The notes beneath the pieces are model-generated. The model did not search any database. It was not told where the DNA came from and saw only the letters and a program-made list of their open reading frames with translations. A DNA stretch of 64,000 nt from Sporosarcina jiandibaonis (lineage in GTDB: Bacteria; Bacillota; Bacilli; Bacillales_A; Planococcaceae), in contig NZ_JAAOIY010000001.1 in NCBI RefSeq assembly GCF_013184495.1, forward strand, positions 1,178,001 to 1,242,000, read 5' to 3'. Positions within the stretch are counted from its first letter, which is position 1. The number at the start of each line of letters is the position of its first letter. A program made the position numbers and the translations under genes. This document shows, piece after piece, positions 1-7,603 of this stretch.

Positions 1-222
1 AACCGTGACTATGATAGAGTTCAGTATCCATCTAAGGAATAAACCATCTCTCATAATATATATATAGTTTTTCAATGTTGGGTCTTCAGGTATCCAGAAA
101 AGCGGATCCAATTGGGCAAATTCGACATCCTTAAACGACCCGAAAATCATGATGACAAAAGGCAATAAGAAACAGAATCCCAATATAAATAATGCTGTAT
201 ATGATATAACTTTTTTCAACAT
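1..222 (-). CDS. Sugar ABC transporter permease, MalG type (partial, N-terminal 74 residues)
   Basis: The gene reads off the left edge of the window, so only its N-terminus is seen. The start is ATG at 220-222, behind an AGGAG ribosome binding site about 9 bases upstream. The peptide opens MLKKVISY and runs into one hydrophobic membrane segment. It then shows FGSFKD and a stretch like the periplasmic loop of MalG permeases (WIPEDPTLKNY), followed by the start of a second segment. It lies 32 bases after the MalF-type permease gene, in the usual order binding protein, MalF-type, MalG-type. It would form the second half of the membrane channel. The substrate cannot be told from sequence. Confidence 0.85.
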   Translation of the reverse strand, partial: MLKKVISYTALFILGFCFLLPFVIMIFGSFKDVEFAQLDPLFWIPEDPTLKNYIYIMRDGLFLRWILNSIIVTV

Positions 223-254
223 TTAATCAGGCTCCTTTAAACAAGCATCCATAT

Positions 255-1199
255 TTAATAATGCTTAGATTCTTGGCCTAGATATTTCCGCTGGATAAGC
301 GAAATAACCAAGATAATCGCAAACAAGACATAAGAAAGTACAGCCGCATAACTCAAGTTCAGGCCAGTAAATCCTTGTTCATATAAGTAATAAACAATCG
401 TGGTCGTCGCATAATTCGGTCCGCCACCGGTCAAAAGATAAGCAGAATCGAAAATTTGAAAAGAGCCGATTGTCGTTGTAATTGCCACATAAAAGTGAAT
501 CGGTTTTAATAACGGAAACGTGACTTTCCAAAATATTTTTATCGCTGACGCGCCGTCGATTCTTGCAGCCTCGTACAATTGCTTGTCGATTGATTGGAGT
601 CCTGCGAAATAGTAAATCATCGTGGAGCCGCCGACTTTGAAAATACTTAACCCGGCCAATACTGCTAGTGCCTGACTAGAATTCGCTAAAAACAACTGCG
701 GTTCAATTCCTATAAAACTAATTAGATAGTTGATCATTCCAGCTTCTGTTCCCCCGAAAAGCCAACCCCAAATTCCGGCTATGATTACGAAGGAAGTGAC
801 AACAGGAAGAAAAAATACGCCTTTAAAGAAACCAGCCATTTTAACACCCGAATTAATGATTAGCGCCAAGATTAAACCTAAAGCCATTGTAGGAATAATG
901 TAATAAACCGAAAACATCACTGTATTCCATAATGCTTTCCAAGCTAATTTATCCGATAGGAAATGTTGCCAGTGTTTTACACCAACAAACTCCGGATCTC
1001 CTATTACTTTCCAGTCCATAAATGTTAAATAAAAACTTAATAAGAAAGGATAGATTTGAAACACAATAAAATGAATAATAACCGGGATTAAGAAGATATA
1101 AACAATCGCGTTTCGGTTCCATTCCCGTTTCACTCTTTCTCCGAATGGCAACCTAGTTTTCTTGACCTTGGAAGTAACTGCATTATTCAGTGTTAACAC
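255..1199 (-). CDS. Sugar ABC transporter permease, MalF type
   Basis: A 314-residue inner-membrane permease of the carbohydrate ABC family with about six hydrophobic segments. Near the C-terminus is the family's cytoplasmic EAA-type loop (EAARIDGASAIKIFWKVTFPLLKP), which docks the ATPase. It also has the GGGP turn typical of sugar permeases. The first codon of this reading frame is GTG at 1197-1199. The GAGAGGG ahead of it is almost touching, so the true start could be a few codons further in. It sits between the binding-protein gene and the second permease. No ATPase gene is adjacent. The MsmX-like ATPase at 23504-24601 could energise it. Confidence 0.9.
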   Translation of the reverse strand: MLTLNNAVTSKVKKTRLPFGERVKREWNRNAIVYIFLIPVIIHFIVFQIYPFLLSFYLTFMDWKVIGDPEFVGVKHWQHFLSDKLAWKALWNTVMFSVYYIIPTMALGLILALIINSGVKMAGFFKGVFFLPVVTSFVIIAGIWGWLFGGTEAGMINYLISFIGIEPQLFLANSSQALAVLAGLSIFKVGGSTMIYYFAGLQSIDKQLYEAARIDGASAIKIFWKVTFPLLKPIHFYVAITTTIGSFQIFDSAYLLTGGGPNYATTTIVYYLYEQGFTGLNLSYAAVLSYVLFAIILVISLIQRKYLGQESKHY

Positions 1200-1224
1200 A
1201 CCCTCTCTTGGCTAAAGTCAATGA

Positions 1225-1259
1225 TAGAGAGTTCAATCAAGAAACGATTAAACTCTCTA
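1225..1259 (-). other. Intercistronic hairpin after the binding-protein gene
   Basis: TAGAGAGTT at one end pairs with AACTCTCTA at the other, and inner bases extend the stem. No T-run follows in the direction of transcription. It sits between the binding-protein gene and the permease gene. I read it as an mRNA-stabilising or processing hairpin that lets the binding protein be made in excess. Confidence 0.55.
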
Positions 1260-1273
1260 CGTTAACCAACTTA

Positions 1274-2548
1274 TTAATTCCCCATCTTGCTTTCAACCGC
1301 TGCCGCAGCATCGTCAGCTGCTTGTTTCGGCGTTTTATTACCTTCCAACATTGTTTGAAGTTCAGCTTGAATCATTGGCATAATTGTCCGGCCTTCTGGG
1401 TGAATTACACCTGGAAGAGCATATTGAGTGTAGCCTGCAAGCTGCTCAAGGTATTTATTTTCGCTAAAGATATCTTTTGCAGATTCCCGAGTAGGAATAT
1501 ATTGAGTTACAGTGTTGAACTTCTTCTGATTGTCTGTATTTGTCACGATTTTGATGAATTCAGCGGCAGCTGCTGGGTTATCCGTATTGATTGGAGCGAC
1601 GAACATTCCAGTAGTTCCGTATGTTAATTGCTCTTTGTTTTTCATCGGAGGAGCAATTACGAATTCGAAAAGATCCTGGTCCAACATACGACTTACTGAG
1701 TTTCCTGAACCTTGTACGGCTAACATTTTCCCGCCATCCCAAAGCGCATTATGTTCCATTGCTGTGATAGAATCCTCAGGAATCCAACCTTTTTCGTACA
1801 TTTTATTGATAAATTCAAAGGCTTCCACACCAGCTTCATTGTTGAGCAAAACTTCGTTATCTTCTGTGACAACTTGCCCGCCGGCTTGCCATAGGAATGG
1901 ATACAATGTACCGTTCATTGAACCTCCGCCTTGGAAACTTGTTGCGTAATAACCTTTTTCTTTTGCTTTCTCTGCCCATTTTTCAAACTCTTCCCATGTT
2001 GCAGGCAAGTTTTCTGGATCTTCACCGATATCTTTCACGACATCGACGTTATAAAAATAAGTGTATGCCTCTTGTAAAATAGGCAATCCATATAATTCGT
2101 CTTTCCAAGTAGTCGAGACGAGCGCAGTATCTACGAAATCTTCAATATCGAAGCCTTCTAAATATTGGTCCAAACTTAGTAACATACCAGCATCTGCATA
2201 TTGAGGCATTTGGTCTGGGATTACATAAAAGACATCCGGTCCGTTATTCGCAGCCAAAGCAGTCAATACCTTCTGGTCGCGGTTCGCCCAAGGAATTTGT
2301 TCGAAATTAACTTTAACGCCAGTTGCATCTTCGTAAGAGGCGATAATCTCCTCCCACATTTTCCCTTCTACTTCTTGGTCTGCTGTGAAAGGATGCGCCC
2401 ATACTGTGATTTCTCCGGACAGCTTTCCGTCATCTCCAGAAACAGGTTTCTTTTCTCCATCTGTTTTTTCATCTTTCTTTCCGTCATCGCATGCGACAAG
2501 GAGAAGCCCCACTAAGATAAACACAATCAAAAATTTAAACTTTCTCAT
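1274..2548 (-). CDS. Sugar ABC transporter substrate-binding lipoprotein
   Basis: A 424-residue extracellular solute-binding protein of the family-1 type. The N-terminus MRKFKF is followed by a hydrophobic stretch ending in a lipobox with Cys20 (LLVAC), so the mature protein should be lipid-anchored on the outside. A charged linker (DDGKKDEK) follows, then the fold opening ITVWAHP. The motif FIKIVTN near the C-terminus and the overall length fit sugar-binding proteins of CUT1 importers. It is first in a unit with two permeases. A hairpin lies in the 74-base gap before the first permease, and a cre-like site lies upstream at 2652-2665. The sugar is unknown. Confidence 0.9.
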   Translation of the reverse strand: MRKFKFLIVFILVGLLLVACDDGKKDEKTDGEKKPVSGDDGKLSGEITVWAHPFTADQEVEGKMWEEIIASYEDATGVKVNFEQIPWANRDQKVLTALAANNGPDVFYVIPDQMPQYADAGMLLSLDQYLEGFDIEDFVDTALVSTTWKDELYGLPILQEAYTYFYNVDVVKDIGEDPENLPATWEEFEKWAEKAKEKGYYATSFQGGGSMNGTLYPFLWQAGGQVVTEDNEVLLNNEAGVEAFEFINKMYEKGWIPEDSITAMEHNALWDGGKMLAVQGSGNSVSRMLDQDLFEFVIAPPMKNKEQLTYGTTGMFVAPINTDNPAAAAEFIKIVTNTDNQKKFNTVTQYIPTRESAKDIFSENKYLEQLAGYTQYALPGVIHPEGRTIMPMIQAELQTMLEGNKTPKQAADDAAAAVESKMGN

Positions 2549-2651
2549 TCAATTAACCCCTCTCTAAGTTTGCTAATTTACACTCGGCATTAATCTTCTG
2601 GCGCTTTTTCGAATGAACAGCAACACCTCTTTTGATATATTTTAGGTTTGT

Positions 2652-2665
2652 TGAAAACGCTATCA
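2652..2665 (-). promoter_or_regulatory. cre-like site (CcpA)
   Basis: TGAAAACGCTATCA fits the 14-base cre consensus TGWAANCGNTNWCA at every defined position. It lies 104 bases upstream of the binding-protein start in the intergenic region 2549-2935, so catabolite repression of the ABC operon is likely. LacI-family operators have the same shape and cannot be excluded. Apart from this site and the promoter at 2877-2906, I see nothing else in the gap. Confidence 0.6.
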
Positions 2666-2876
2666 TCAGTAACTTTTGGACACTTACGAGTATCAGACTT
2701 TTGAAAGTTTAGAAGTCTACTTCTAAGTTCCTCTCGGAAATCTGAAATAACTAAATTGTCCGATGACTCAATTTTAGGTTACATTATTCCTCAACAAGAG
2801 ACAAGTCTATTAAGTGTCTTTAATTGGAGTTATTGTTAAAAAAAATCGGTTTATTAACTTTATTTTCAGGAAATTA

Positions 2877-2906
2877 TTGCTTTCTTCCGAAGCACTATCT
2901 TATAGT
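2877..2906 (+). promoter_or_regulatory. Candidate promoter of the DUF624 gene
   Basis: TTGCTT (2877-2882) and TATAGT (2901-2906) are separated by 18 bases and lie 30 bases ahead of the DUF624 start codon. The -10 matches five of six positions, the -35 only three. Confidence 0.35.
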
Positions 2907-2935
2907 TAGTAGGTAGAAGGGGAGGCGGAATATGC

Positions 2936-3553
2936 ATGAATTGGGAGAGCTTTAACAAAATTGCTCATAAGATGATTGAACTTATTTACATAAATATTCT
3001 TTGGATACTATTCACGATTTCGGGGTTTGTTATTTTCGGACTTTTCCCAGCCACTGTCGCTATGTTTACGATTGTACGTAAAAGAATAATTGGTGAAGAT
3101 AGCATTAAAATTTTCAACACATTTTGGGATACATATCGTACTGAGTTCGTAAAGACAAATGGTTTTGCAATCATTTTTTACTTAGTTACCTATTTTTTAT
3201 ATTACGATTTAAAATTCTTGCAGTTGAACCATGGCAAATTCCAATTTTTATATCCTGTCCTAATTTTGATATTTTTCACAAGCCTAGTCACTCTATTATT
3301 TTTCTTTCCTGTGTATGTTCATTTCAAATTGAAGTTCTTTCAATATTTTAAGCAGGCATTTTTAATCGCACTAGCATCTCCATTCGAAGTCATTGGGATT
3401 GCAGTAAGCGCAGTTTCTATTTACATAGTTGTCAGCATTTTCCCTGGCATGATTCCGTTGTTTACTGGGAGCATATTCGCGTTTATTGCGACGAGTTTAT
3501 GCTTTAGAGCGTTTTCGCGAATTGCTAGCCGTCAAATGACTATAAATAAATGA
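2936..3553 (+). CDS. DUF624 (YesL-type) membrane protein
   Basis: A 205-residue protein with about five hydrophobic segments. It resembles the DUF624/YesL family: an N-terminal segment, a GLFPATVAMFTIVRK stretch, then WDTYRTEFVKTN. The ATG at 2936 has an ideal GGAGGCGG site 7 bases upstream, which is preferred over the out-of-frame ATG at 2932. It faces away from the ABC operon, and the two share the 387-base intergenic region. DUF624 genes commonly sit beside CUT1 sugar importers, and this window has a second one at 36298-37008. Its biochemical role is not established; a part in transporter assembly or regulation is only a guess. Confidence 0.8.
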   Translation: MNWESFNKIAHKMIELIYINILWILFTISGFVIFGLFPATVAMFTIVRKRIIGEDSIKIFNTFWDTYRTEFVKTNGFAIIFYLVTYFLYYDLKFLQLNHGKFQFLYPVLILIFFTSLVTLLFFFPVYVHFKLKFFQYFKQAFLIALASPFEVIGIAVSAVSIYIVVSIFPGMIPLFTGSIFAFIATSLCFRAFSRIASRQMTINK

Positions 3554-3598
3554 ATAGGCGATCAATAGGAAAGGAAGTTATAGTATCTTAATTAAGAA

Positions 3599-3628
3599 AC
3601 CGAGTACGTAAAATGTTCAGTACTCGGT
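3599..3628. terminator. Hairpin between convergent genes
   Basis: ACCGAGTAC (3599-3607) and GTACTCGGT (3620-3628) form a perfect 9-bp stem with a 12-base loop, between the convergent DUF624 and acyl-CoA dehydrogenase genes. The T-runs on both sides are short and interrupted, so it may work weakly in both directions. Confidence 0.6.
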
Positions 3629-3689
3629 AAATTTTATATGAAGCTATGTGAATTAGCATTTGATAATATACCAAATACTTTTCCGTGTA

Positions 3690-4880
3690 TTACTTATCCC
3701 ATGCCGGGAGCATTTTATTTAACTTCTTGTCTGCTCGGTAACCTAGTACATACTCCGCCTGCATGACTGTGTGAATTTCTCGCGTTCCTTCATAAATAAC
3801 AGGCGCTTTGGAGTTGCGCAAATAACGTTCGACTGGATACTCATCGGAATAGCCATACGCTCCGTGGATTTGTACAGCATCATCTGCCGCTTGGTTGGCA
3901 AAATCGCATGCCTGCCACTTTGCGAGTGAAGTTTCTCTCGTATTTCGCTTACCTTCATTTTTCAACACGCCTGCACGGTAGACGAGTAAACGACTCATTT
4001 GAAAACCCGCCTCCATATTCGCAATCATTTGCCCGACAAGCTGATGCCTTCCGATTTCTTTTCCAAAAGTTTTCCGTTCATGACAATAGCTAATACTTGC
4101 TTCCATACAGGCCATGATTTGGCCGACAGCCCCTGCCGCAACCGTGAAACGACCATTATCCAAAGCGGACATTGCAATTTTAAACCCTTCGCCTTCTTCG
4201 CCTAGCAAGTTTTCTTTCGGAACTTTTACATCTTCAAAGAACAACTCTCCCGTGTTTCCTGCACGAATTCCTAACTTCCCTTTCGTTGCGACGGAAGAAA
4301 ATCCTTCCCACGTTCTCTCTACAATGAACGCAGATATGCCTTTATGTTTTTCTGACCGGTCCCCAGTATAAGCAAACACGAGGAAATGATCCGCAACGTC
4401 ACAAAGCGAGATCCATGTTTTCTGTCCATTTAATAAATAATGATCTCCATTTTTCACAGCTGTCGTTTGAAGCGCGGCCACGTCAGATCCAGCTGCAGGT
4501 TCTGTTAATCCGAAAGCCCCAATTTTCTCCCCTTTTGCTTGAGGAACCAAATACTTTTGTTTCTGCTCTTCATTCCCCCATTGCAATAGCGTCAAGCTGT
4601 TTAATCCGATATGAACGGAAACCGCGGTACGAAAAGCAGTATCCCCTCTTTCCAACTCCTCGCAAACAATCGCTAATGAGTTGTAATCCATCCCGATGCC
4701 GCCATACTCTTCCGGAATACAAACCCCCATTAAACCCAAATTTGCCAGTTTCGAATAAATGGCCGGATCAGATTTCCCCGCGCGATCCCATTGGCCAATA
4801 TGCGGCATGATTTCCTTGTCAACAAAACTTCTTACTGTGCTCCGCAACATTTCCTGTTCCTCTGTGAATGAAAAATTCAT
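3690..4880 (-). CDS. Acyl-CoA dehydrogenase
   Basis: A flavoenzyme of about 396 residues that introduces a 2,3-double bond into acyl-CoA and passes electrons to ETF. It shows the family signatures GAFGLTEPAAGSD and QIHGAYGYSDEYPVER. The catalytic glutamate lies in VIYEGTREIH near the C-terminus. A frame start two codons upstream (TTG) exists, but the ATG at 4878-4880 is better spaced from the AAAGGGG site and gives the usual MNFSFTEEQ beginning. The EGT context resembles short-chain and glutaryl-type members, but I cannot fix the chain length. It stands alone on the minus strand behind the small ORF at 4883-5119, with no other beta-oxidation gene in the window. Confidence 0.9.
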   Translation of the reverse strand: MNFSFTEEQEMLRSTVRSFVDKEIMPHIGQWDRAGKSDPAIYSKLANLGLMGVCIPEEYGGIGMDYNSLAIVCEELERGDTAFRTAVSVHIGLNSLTLLQWGNEEQKQKYLVPQAKGEKIGAFGLTEPAAGSDVAALQTTAVKNGDHYLLNGQKTWISLCDVADHFLVFAYTGDRSEKHKGISAFIVERTWEGFSSVATKGKLGIRAGNTGELFFEDVKVPKENLLGEEGEGFKIAMSALDNGRFTVAAGAVGQIMACMEASISYCHERKTFGKEIGRHQLVGQMIANMEAGFQMSRLLVYRAGVLKNEGKRNTRETSLAKWQACDFANQAADDAVQIHGAYGYSDEYPVERYLRNSKAPVIYEGTREIHTVMQAEYVLGYRADKKLNKMLPAWDK

Positions 4881-4882
4881 CT

Positions 4883-5119
4883 TCAAATCGCCCCTTTATT
4901 ATCATTAGTAATTTTCAGCTGATCCATAATTTCAATTTGGTGCTCCCCATGATTTGGGCATGGAATATTACGCTCACGACATTTTCCCTGCCAATACGCG
5001 GTCGGTTTAGTAGCAAAACTATGTTGAAGCTTCGGAATTAATTCATCACAAATGTTTAACTCTTTCTGGATTTGTTTTAAAACGATTTTCTTGCGCAAAT
5101 TTCGGCTTATCAAGGACAT
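4883..5119 (-). CDS. Hypothetical protein, possibly the 3' part of a frameshifted gene
   Basis: A 78-residue frame beginning MSLISRNLRKK and ending three bases before the acyl-CoA dehydrogenase ATG. It carries a short cysteine/histidine patch (CRERNIPCPNH). I do not recognise the family. The same frame stays open upstream to about 5165 without another good start (GEIVISAGNASQFKGY). It abuts, one frame off, a 31-residue frame resembling the start of DUF3870 proteins (5166-5261). One reading is a single small gene broken by a frameshift there. The other is that this frame is an independent small gene co-transcribed with the dehydrogenase. No strong ribosome site precedes the ATG at 5117-5119, which favours the first reading. 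Confidence 0.4.
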   Translation of the reverse strand: MSLISRNLRKKIVLKQIQKELNICDELIPKLQHSFATKPTAYWQGKCRERNIPCPNHGEHQIEIMDQLKITNDNKGAI

Positions 5120-5165
5120 TGCATAACCTTTAAACTGACTGGCATTTCCCGCGGAAATTACTATT

Positions 5166-5261
5166 TCACCGTCCGACGTTGATGGTCAATGTTTCATAGA
5201 TACTTTGTGCCGTCATTCCGGAAGGAAGCCGCGCGTGACCAGCGATAAAGACCGTGTTCAA
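5166..5261 (-). pseudogene. DUF3870-like N-terminal fragment
   Basis: A 31-codon frame starting at TTG (5259-5261), about 11 bases after AAAGGA. It reads NTVFIAGHARLPSGMTAQSIY and continues YETLTIN before a TGA at 5166-5168. From memory this matches the opening of DUF3870 proteins (I-AG-ARLP-GM-A---YE), which normally run to about 100 residues. The frame stops at once, while the adjacent frame stays open through the 78-residue ORF downstream. I infer a degraded or frameshifted gene. The rest of the 5120-5410 gap shows nothing else I can name. Confidence 0.35.
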
Positions 5262-5409
5262 GATGATTCAAATCCTTTCTCACATATTCATTTAATAATA
5301 CCACGGATTTTTAACAACAATTAGTATATTCCAACAAAACTCTCAAAGAAATAAAAAAAATCCACTGAGAGTTAATACTCAATGGACATCCATATATGAA
5401 GCGCTTACA

Positions 5410-5565
5410 TTAATTCAATTGTTTAAGTTCATGAATTTTACTAATATGATAGTCAATATTGTTTTTTATTTTCTCCTTCATTTTACAATCTAAACAATCT
5501 TGAAACGAGGTGGTATTACTGTTGTACTTAAAGGTGTGCCAATAGAGCGCAAGCTTTTTATACAT
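5410..5565 (-). CDS. Small hypothetical protein (51 aa)
   Basis: A 51-residue frame starting at ATG 5563-5565 with a purine-rich GGGGAGGGGTGGTG region ahead. A longer frame starting at 5622 exists, but this ATG is better placed. The protein begins MYKKLALYWHTFKY, has a Cys pair (CLDC) in its middle, and ends in a charged, probably helical tail. I do not recognise it. It is the last of three tiny genes on the minus strand, divergent from the RRNPP-type regulator at 6121. It could be a regulated effector, but nothing in the sequence proves a function. Confidence 0.45.
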   Translation of the reverse strand: MYKKLALYWHTFKYNSNTTSFQDCLDCKMKEKIKNNIDYHISKIHELKQLN

Positions 5566-5636
5566 GTTTATCACCACCCCTCCCCTAGAAATGATAGTTT
5601 GTTTTATAAAACCTGGGGACATATGAAATTATGTTC

Positions 5637-5822
5637 TTATACAGCAGAGTAATTGTTGTGATCATTATCGAATAAGTCAGGTATATCTTGACAGTCGACC
5701 GTGGTTAAATAACCCTCAGATTTCATTTTAGTAACGAACATCAATAACTCATGTTTCATTTTTTTCAATTCCATGCTATTCGTCTCATTTACATAAGAAT
5801 CTTGCATCTGTTTCATCGCCAT
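5637..5822 (-). CDS. Small hypothetical protein (61 aa)
   Basis: A 61-residue frame starting MAMKQMQDSYV, with a GGGAGG ribosome site 7 bases before its ATG that overlaps the end of the 45-residue gene upstream. The middle (MELKKMKHELLMFVTKMKSEGY) looks like an amphipathic helix and the tail is acidic (DIPDLFDND). It has no signal peptide or membrane segment, and I do not recognise the family. Tight spacing (4 bases) and shared direction with the 45-residue gene indicate an operon. The neighbouring quorum-sensing-type regulator is the likeliest controller. Confidence 0.55.
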   Translation of the reverse strand: MAMKQMQDSYVNETNSMELKKMKHELLMFVTKMKSEGYLTTVDCQDIPDLFDNDHNNYSAV

Positions 5823-5826
5823 AAGC

Positions 5827-5964
5827 TTACCTCCCTCGAATTAATGATATAATATAATTAATTAATGTATTTAAGTTGAAAGTCTCCCGAACTTTAGTAG
5901 CATCACGGCGAACAGGATCACGTCTCACTAATTCATCCATAGAAACTTGTTCTATTCTGCGCAT
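5827..5964 (-). CDS. Small hypothetical protein (45 aa)
   Basis: A 45-codon frame from ATG 5962-5964 to TAA 5827-5829. It begins MRRIEQVSMDELVRRDPVRR and ends in a hydrophobic, basic stretch (INYIISLIRGR). A purine-rich AAAAGGGG site lies 7 bases ahead. It is first of the three small genes facing away from the regulator at 6121. Its -10-like TATAGC lies at 5985-5990. An imperfect inverted repeat occupies the place of the -35 (6011-6026). I recognise no family. The short basic amphipathic tail could suit a peptide effector or a regulator, but this is inference only. Confidence 0.5.
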   Translation of the reverse strand: MRRIEQVSMDELVRRDPVRRDATKVRETFNLNTLINYIISLIRGR

Positions 5965-6010
5965 GTCAAAACCCCTTTTCTCTTGCTATACTAAAGATAC
6001 CACGCGAACG

Positions 6011-6026
6011 TATGGTTTTAAACATG
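6011..6026. promoter_or_regulatory. Candidate operator: TATG-N8-CATG inverted repeat
   Basis: TATG (6011-6014) and CATG (6023-6026) are separated by eight bases, mostly A/T. GAAC and GTTC flank the repeat. The layout resembles the PlcR box (TATG-N8-CATA) but differs inside it. It lies between the RRNPP-type regulator gene and the divergent small genes, where the -35 element of the latter would fall, as expected for an activator site. Confidence 0.35.
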
Positions 6027-6120
6027 TTCAAGTTGGGACATTTTTTCTGAAATAGTGTATTATTTAGCTATATTGAAAGAAAGTTTCTTATATCAAAATA
6101 CACATGACATTTTAGTGATT

Positions 6121-7452
6121 ATGAACTATAATAATATGAAAGAGGGGATCCACCTATGTAAAGTAGGCCATTTGATAAGGGCTGAAAGAATTAGACAAAA
6201 AATGAAACAGGTCGTTTTGGCACGGGGAATCTGTACCCCTTCTTATTTATCAAAGATAGAACGCAACCAAATTGCACCCAGCGAGGAAATAGCTACACTA
6301 CTGTTTAATAAACTGAAGATGGATATCGATACGATTCAAGAAAAGGATTATGAATCTGAGCCTGAAATTGAAGCGTTTTTAAATGATACTTATAAAAAGG
6401 TTTTAACAGTACGCAATGATGAATTTAGAAAACAAAAATTAGCGGAATTAGAATCAAGGAACCTTTTATTTGAAAACGACTCGCATCATTATTCTTTCCA
6501 ACTAATCCTCTTGCGCTTACGGCTTATTCTTGGTATTGATTTGGTAGCAAGAAAGAAAGAGATTGATAATTTATCAAAACTTAGTTCAAATTTTAACCCT
6601 CGCCATATATATATGTTTAATGTTGCAAAAGCTATTTATTACTACTCCGTTAAAAACAGAAAGCAAGCAATTGAATATTTAGAAGAAGTTTTGCATACTG
6701 TTGATGATATTTCATTGGAAGTTTGGGAAAAAGCGGAACTGAATTATATGATTGGATTAATATACACTGCTGATAATCGCATATTTATTGCGATAGAACA
6801 CATTAGAAAAGCGCTGGGATTCTTTCAAGAGAACTTTTTAATGAACAGAGTTTTAGAGTGTTATGTGCTTATCGGAGTTACCCAAAAGAGAAGTGAGCAA
6901 TTTGAAGAGGCTTTCGAATCCTATTATAAAGCAAAACAGCTATGTGACGAATTTAATTTGGATAGCGAAAAAGGATTAGTATACCATAACTTAGGTTCTC
7001 TATACGGTACAATGGGAAAAAGTAAAGAAGCAATAAATTTTTTAATGAAAGCAATAAAAATAAAAAAAGATACAAGAAGCCAGTTAATCTCAATATTAGG
7101 TATAGTAATTGAGTATTCAAAGATAAAAGATAAATCATCAGTGAATCAATGGTGTGAAAAAGGGATTTCATTATATATTCAATTAAAAGATGAGAGTTTA
7201 ATTTCTTATTATCATCATTTTAATTTTTTCAAATCACTTCATAGTAAGTCGGGTTTATCGGAAGAAATTGCCGTAGCGGCAATAGAACACTTCAAAAAAA
7301 TTCAGGACCATCAATATATCAATAAATATAGTATTGCGCTAGCTGAATGGTATTTTAACAATAGGAAATATAAACTATCATCTATTCTTTATAATGAAGC
7401 GAATAGATATGGTTATATTTATAGAAAAAATCAGAAATGGGAGGACTTATGA
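6121..7452 (+). CDS. RRNPP-type regulator: HTH plus TPR repeats (NprR/PlcR-like)
   Basis: An N-terminal Xre-type helix-turn-helix (VGHLIRAERIRQKM, then YLSKIERNQ) is followed by about 380 residues of helical TPR repeats, for example AIEYLEEVLHTVDD, GLIYTADNR and AINFLMKAIKIKK. This is the build of NprR and PlcR peptide receptors, cytoplasmic regulators that bind a re-imported peptide, and about 440 residues is the NprR size. The start is uncertain. ATGs at 6121 and 6136 lack a ribosome site. The frame stays open to a GTG at 6055. The one strong site (AGAGGGG, 6141-6147) leads to an ATG at 6156 that reads ATG TAA. Dropping one T there would give MKVGHLIRAERIR, the natural family start. A signal-peptide gene overlaps the stop codon. 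Confidence 0.8.
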   Translation: MNYNNMKEGIHLCKVGHLIRAERIRQKMKQVVLARGICTPSYLSKIERNQIAPSEEIATLLFNKLKMDIDTIQEKDYESEPEIEAFLNDTYKKVLTVRNDEFRKQKLAELESRNLLFENDSHHYSFQLILLRLRLILGIDLVARKKEIDNLSKLSSNFNPRHIYMFNVAKAIYYYSVKNRKQAIEYLEEVLHTVDDISLEVWEKAELNYMIGLIYTADNRIFIAIEHIRKALGFFQENFLMNRVLECYVLIGVTQKRSEQFEEAFESYYKAKQLCDEFNLDSEKGLVYHNLGSLYGTMGKSKEAINFLMKAIKIKKDTRSQLISILGIVIEYSKIKDKSSVNQWCEKGISLYIQLKDESLISYYHHFNFFKSLHSKSGLSEEIAVAAIEHFKKIQDHQYINKYSIALAEWYFNNRKYKLSSILYNEANRYGYIYRKNQKWEDL

Positions 7453-7598
7453 TGAAAAAAGTATTATCAATTCTCTTTATTTTAGCAATTCTAGGTGGAT
7501 CAACTGTTGCAAATAAAACATCGGCATATTACGATGAAATGCCCAGATTAACAAAAGCGTCCGTTGTACAAGTTTACAATGTTAATCACCTAGACTAA
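7452..7598 (+). CDS. Candidate quorum-sensing propeptide (48 aa, secreted)
   Basis: A 48-residue frame whose ATG overlaps the regulator's stop codon (ATGA at 7450-7454), with GGGAGGA 6 bases upstream. The N-terminus (MKKVLSILFILAILGG) is a classical signal peptide. A plausible signal peptidase cut lies after TSA at residue 25. That leaves a 23-residue secreted part beginning YYDEMPRL and ending QVYNVNHLD. This is exactly the layout of NprX, PapR and Phr precursors, which are encoded right after their receptor, exported, trimmed to a C-terminal oligopeptide and re-imported by Opp. I do not recognise the mature sequence. Export signal, position and overlap are seen; signalling is inferred from the RRNPP families. 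Confidence 0.7.
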   Translation: MKKVLSILFILAILGGSTVANKTSAYYDEMPRLTKASVVQVYNVNHLD

Positions 7599-7603
7599 TT
7601 CTC

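Noticed and set aside
1190..1627. 145-codon plus-strand frame
   Set aside because: It runs antisense through the binding-protein gene and starts inside the intercistronic hairpin region; no ribosome site.
5397..5409. cre-like TGAAGCGCTTACA
   Set aside because: It is one base short of the cre spacing and lies around the 3' end of a small gene, not at a promoter.
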